Positions 6,501-7,288 of a stretch of DNA of 7,288 nt are shown one piece after another. A program made the translations under genes and the position numbers. The notes under the pieces are model-generated. The model did not search any database. It saw only the letters and a program-made list of their open reading frames with translations, and was not told where the DNA came from. Within the stretch, counting starts at the first letter, position 1; each line of letters starts with the position of its first letter. The DNA is from CAZKMM01 sp964553915. GTDB lineage: Bacteria; RBG-13-61-14; DRUE01. The stretch is taken from contig CAZKMM010000124.1 in the NCBI GenBank assembly GCA_964553915.1, positions 1 through 7,288 on the forward strand, in the 5' to 3' direction.

Positions 6501-7288
6501 GCAGATATGGTCGTAAAGCCATCTGTATACACGGGCAAAAAATTATAATTAGAAAATTCCTTTTTAAGTCCTTGCAATATATCCACATACTGGTCAAGAT
6601 GCATCCCCCCAAAGAAAAGCACACCTAAGGTCGGCTTGGAAGAATCTCTACCAGCAATTTTAAAATACTCCTCTTTAGTTGAGAAGAAACCAAACTCAGG
6701 GTCAAATATGCCATTTTCCTTGCCTTCTTGCACTGACCTGGGTTTAAGACCGTTATAACCCAAATAACTTAAAACCAACTTGAACATATTTTCATAATTC
6801 TCCACACCACCGTTATAAAGATATTTTGTGAAGATGATGTAATTGCGAGCATCTTGAACCCAATGAGAAGGAATAAACCTTCCTGCCTTTTCTACAAAAT
6901 TCTGCGCCCGTTTTACCCACTTCATAAATCCCTGCGGATTGTCTATTTCAAATGAAGACCTATCTTTATCAGCAGAGATAAAATTCTTCATCGTGAACCT
7001 GCCAAGGCGAATATAAGGCATAATTGCACTCGCAAATGGCGGAGCCAGAATAATTTTGTTATCTACCTGCTTTGCTAAAACTTCTTCAATTTCGTGAGTG
7101 GTGCCTCGCAGGTCTAAAATTATCGCCTGAGAATTTTTCATTAACGAAAAAAGTTCCTTGTCATCAATCTTTCCTTCCCATAAATCCAGCGGGTAGATGA
7201 GTTTAAGATTGAAATCTATACCTTCCTTTTTAAGCCGACAATGAGCCTCAACAATACCACGACTGGGGGTACAGGTAAGATATAATAT
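3560..7288 (-). CDS. cobN: CobN/BchH-family metal chelatase large subunit, 5' end cut by window edge
   Basis: This is the large porphyrinoid-binding subunit of an ATP-dependent three-part chelatase. CobN, with an AAA+ motor pair (CobS/CobT or ChlI/ChlD-like), inserts Co2+ into hydrogenobyrinate a,c-diamide in the cytoplasm. The open frame gives 1242 residues from the edge to TAA. The ATG at 7141-7139 is internal: 49 protein-like codons precede it, including LTCTPSRGIVEAHCRLKKEG, so the true start lies outside, probably only a short way. Motifs, numbered from the edge, include WPELDGATDPVP (342-353), HIGTHGLVEFMPGKE (573-587), NPSEATIAKRR (613-623), NPDALPTGRNIFQFDPTKIP (833-852), VLWGFETTGTGGETI (885-899), CGFFREMFP (941-949), ARIFGPQSGEYG (1004-1015) and LLNPKWIEGIMAHNWHG (1133-1149). 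Length fits the family (about 1200-1300). Several blocks, such as PELDGATDPVP and NPSEATIAKRRAYATLIS, read closer to BchH than to proteobacterial CobN. No photosynthesis genes or partner subunits are visible, so a cobalt role is inferred from the usual distribution of the family. Confidence 0.93.
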   Translation of the reverse strand: MLYLTCTPSRGIVEAHCRLKKEGIDFNLKLIYPLDLWEGKIDDKELFSLMKNSQAIILDLRGTTHEIEEVLAKQVDNKIILAPPFASAIMPYIRLGRFTMKNFISADKDRSSFEIDNPQGFMKWVKRAQNFVEKAGRFIPSHWVQDARNYIIFTKYLYNGGVENYENMFKLVLSYLGYNGLKPRSVQEGKENGIFDPEFGFFSTKEEYFKIAGRDSSKPTLGVLFFGGMHLDQYVDILQGLKKEFSNYNFLPVYTDGFTTISAIRKFFFDQNKPLIDGLLNLLWFRINGGPLGGNPAPTIEILNELNVPVFNPVLMFMKKISDWEKSDQGLDIVETIASITWPELDGATDPVPICGLEDGFLEGISFREVKPIEERLDRFTARIKRRIFLRQKPNQEKKVALIIYNYPPGEADIGSASYLDTFASLERILDYLKSKGYRVEKREKSLKELFLDFHLVNSGRWLSPQKIAQRGFYLSCEEYKDYFYSLPQKVQEEVVKSWGNPPGKVMVFENKILIPAIEFGNILIGIQPARPPLRNGDDLNKIAHNRSIPPHHQYLAFYYWLKEVWKADAVVHIGTHGLVEFMPGKELAPAEGDFPDLLIGDLPHFYYYIISNPSEATIAKRRAYATLISHNSPAYVEAGLYEQYQELEDLLEEYQQFSAQPERVKPIQDRIKKLADELNLENYSLSELHDELYKIKRSIIPYGLHIIGDECTWEQKKNFLKALLSYDREGIKSLNSIFSQGFELDLNRQGHKKEISQKIEKVIEMALSRGAEYASTNSGLSFSLKKELFSSLDFGLKVLGDYCANERELESLANALSGGYIEPSSAGDILRNPDALPTGRNIFQFDPTKIPTELALLRGREAGENTLKRYIASKGRYPESVGVVLWGFETTGTGGETIGQILYYLGLRLNRKHGAWDPRLEVIPLEELKRPRIDVLVNICGFFREMFPQQMELVARAFKLVSELDEPDEWNFVKKHSQENLKLIKQKIKISENSDFAWKLACARIFGPQSGEYGTKMLPLIEDSVWNKEEELAQSYLDSMCFLHSENIFARYAKELYKQNLKNVKLVSQIIYSNDYDLIDLDHYYEFFGGLARSVEMISNEAPLMLFSDTRREGVETESAEKLLDRSIRSRLLNPKWIEGIMAHNWHGAQKIADRVEYLIGWSATTHSVSSWTYQKVAERFVFDDKIRRELTQSNSFATHQIIERLIEAYQRGYWKATQKDLRKLEESLLEIEAEIEQKTD

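Noticed and set aside
3789..6548. Plus-strand open frames of 65-140 residues opposite the chelatase
   Set aside because: They are antisense shadows of a well-conserved gene, with no recognisable domain and no ribosome binding site evident.
7139..7141. ATG at 7141-7139 as the start of the chelatase gene
   Set aside because: The same frame stays open for 49 protein-like codons to the window edge and the ATG lacks a well-spaced ribosome binding site.
7280..7288. TATAAT-like string at the right edge as a promoter
   Set aside because: On the minus strand it encodes the Ile-Leu-Tyr that opens the visible part of the chelatase, and no -35 element is in view.
1..7288. Novel defence, mobile or RNA-based system
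   Set aside because: All but about 130 bases are accounted for by three recognisable enzyme or transporter families; I saw no repeat array, transposase, tRNA or structured RNA.

Overview
The window holds three protein-coding genes and almost no non-coding DNA. From left to right these are a minus-strand sodium:solute symporter (1-1505, running off the left edge), a plus-strand exported family 2 glycoside hydrolase (1638-3563), and a minus-strand CobN/BchH-type metal chelatase large subunit (3560-7288, running off the right edge). I see no RNA gene, mobile element or CRISPR array. The only sizeable gap is the 132-base divergent promoter region between the first two genes. Tight packing, strong Shine-Dalgarno sites and an N-terminal export signal point to a bacterium. 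The phylum cannot be fixed from this sequence; the symporter subtype recalls ones common in Bacteroidota/Ignavibacteria-like and related uncultured heterotrophs, but that is an impression from memory. 

The symporter and the hydrolase are transcribed away from each other from a shared regulatory stretch. Together they look like a small glycan-scavenging unit: the exported GH2 enzyme releases a sugar or uronic acid, and the Na+-driven carrier brings it in. Several GH2 features (overall length, an N-E-Y-F-G-W-Y segment ahead of the nucleophile, an N-x-K near the C-terminus) lean towards beta-glucuronidase, although beta-galactosidase is not excluded. The shared control region carries a 7+4+7 inverted repeat and a 9-base direct repeat present on both sides, which are candidate operator elements. 

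The chelatase gene meets the hydrolase gene tail to tail, with both stop codons packed into one TTAA (3560-3563), so no intergenic terminator can exist there. Its reading frame continues 49 codons upstream of the first in-window ATG and off the edge, so the visible product is at least 1242 residues and the true start lies outside. It is probably the cobalt-inserting subunit of B12 (corrinoid) synthesis, although many segments read more like BchH than classical proteobacterial CobN. It has no evident functional link to the sugar genes. I did not find a convincing undescribed system here; the points most worth checking are the GH2 specificity, the chelatase's subfamily and true start, and the divergent regulatory region.
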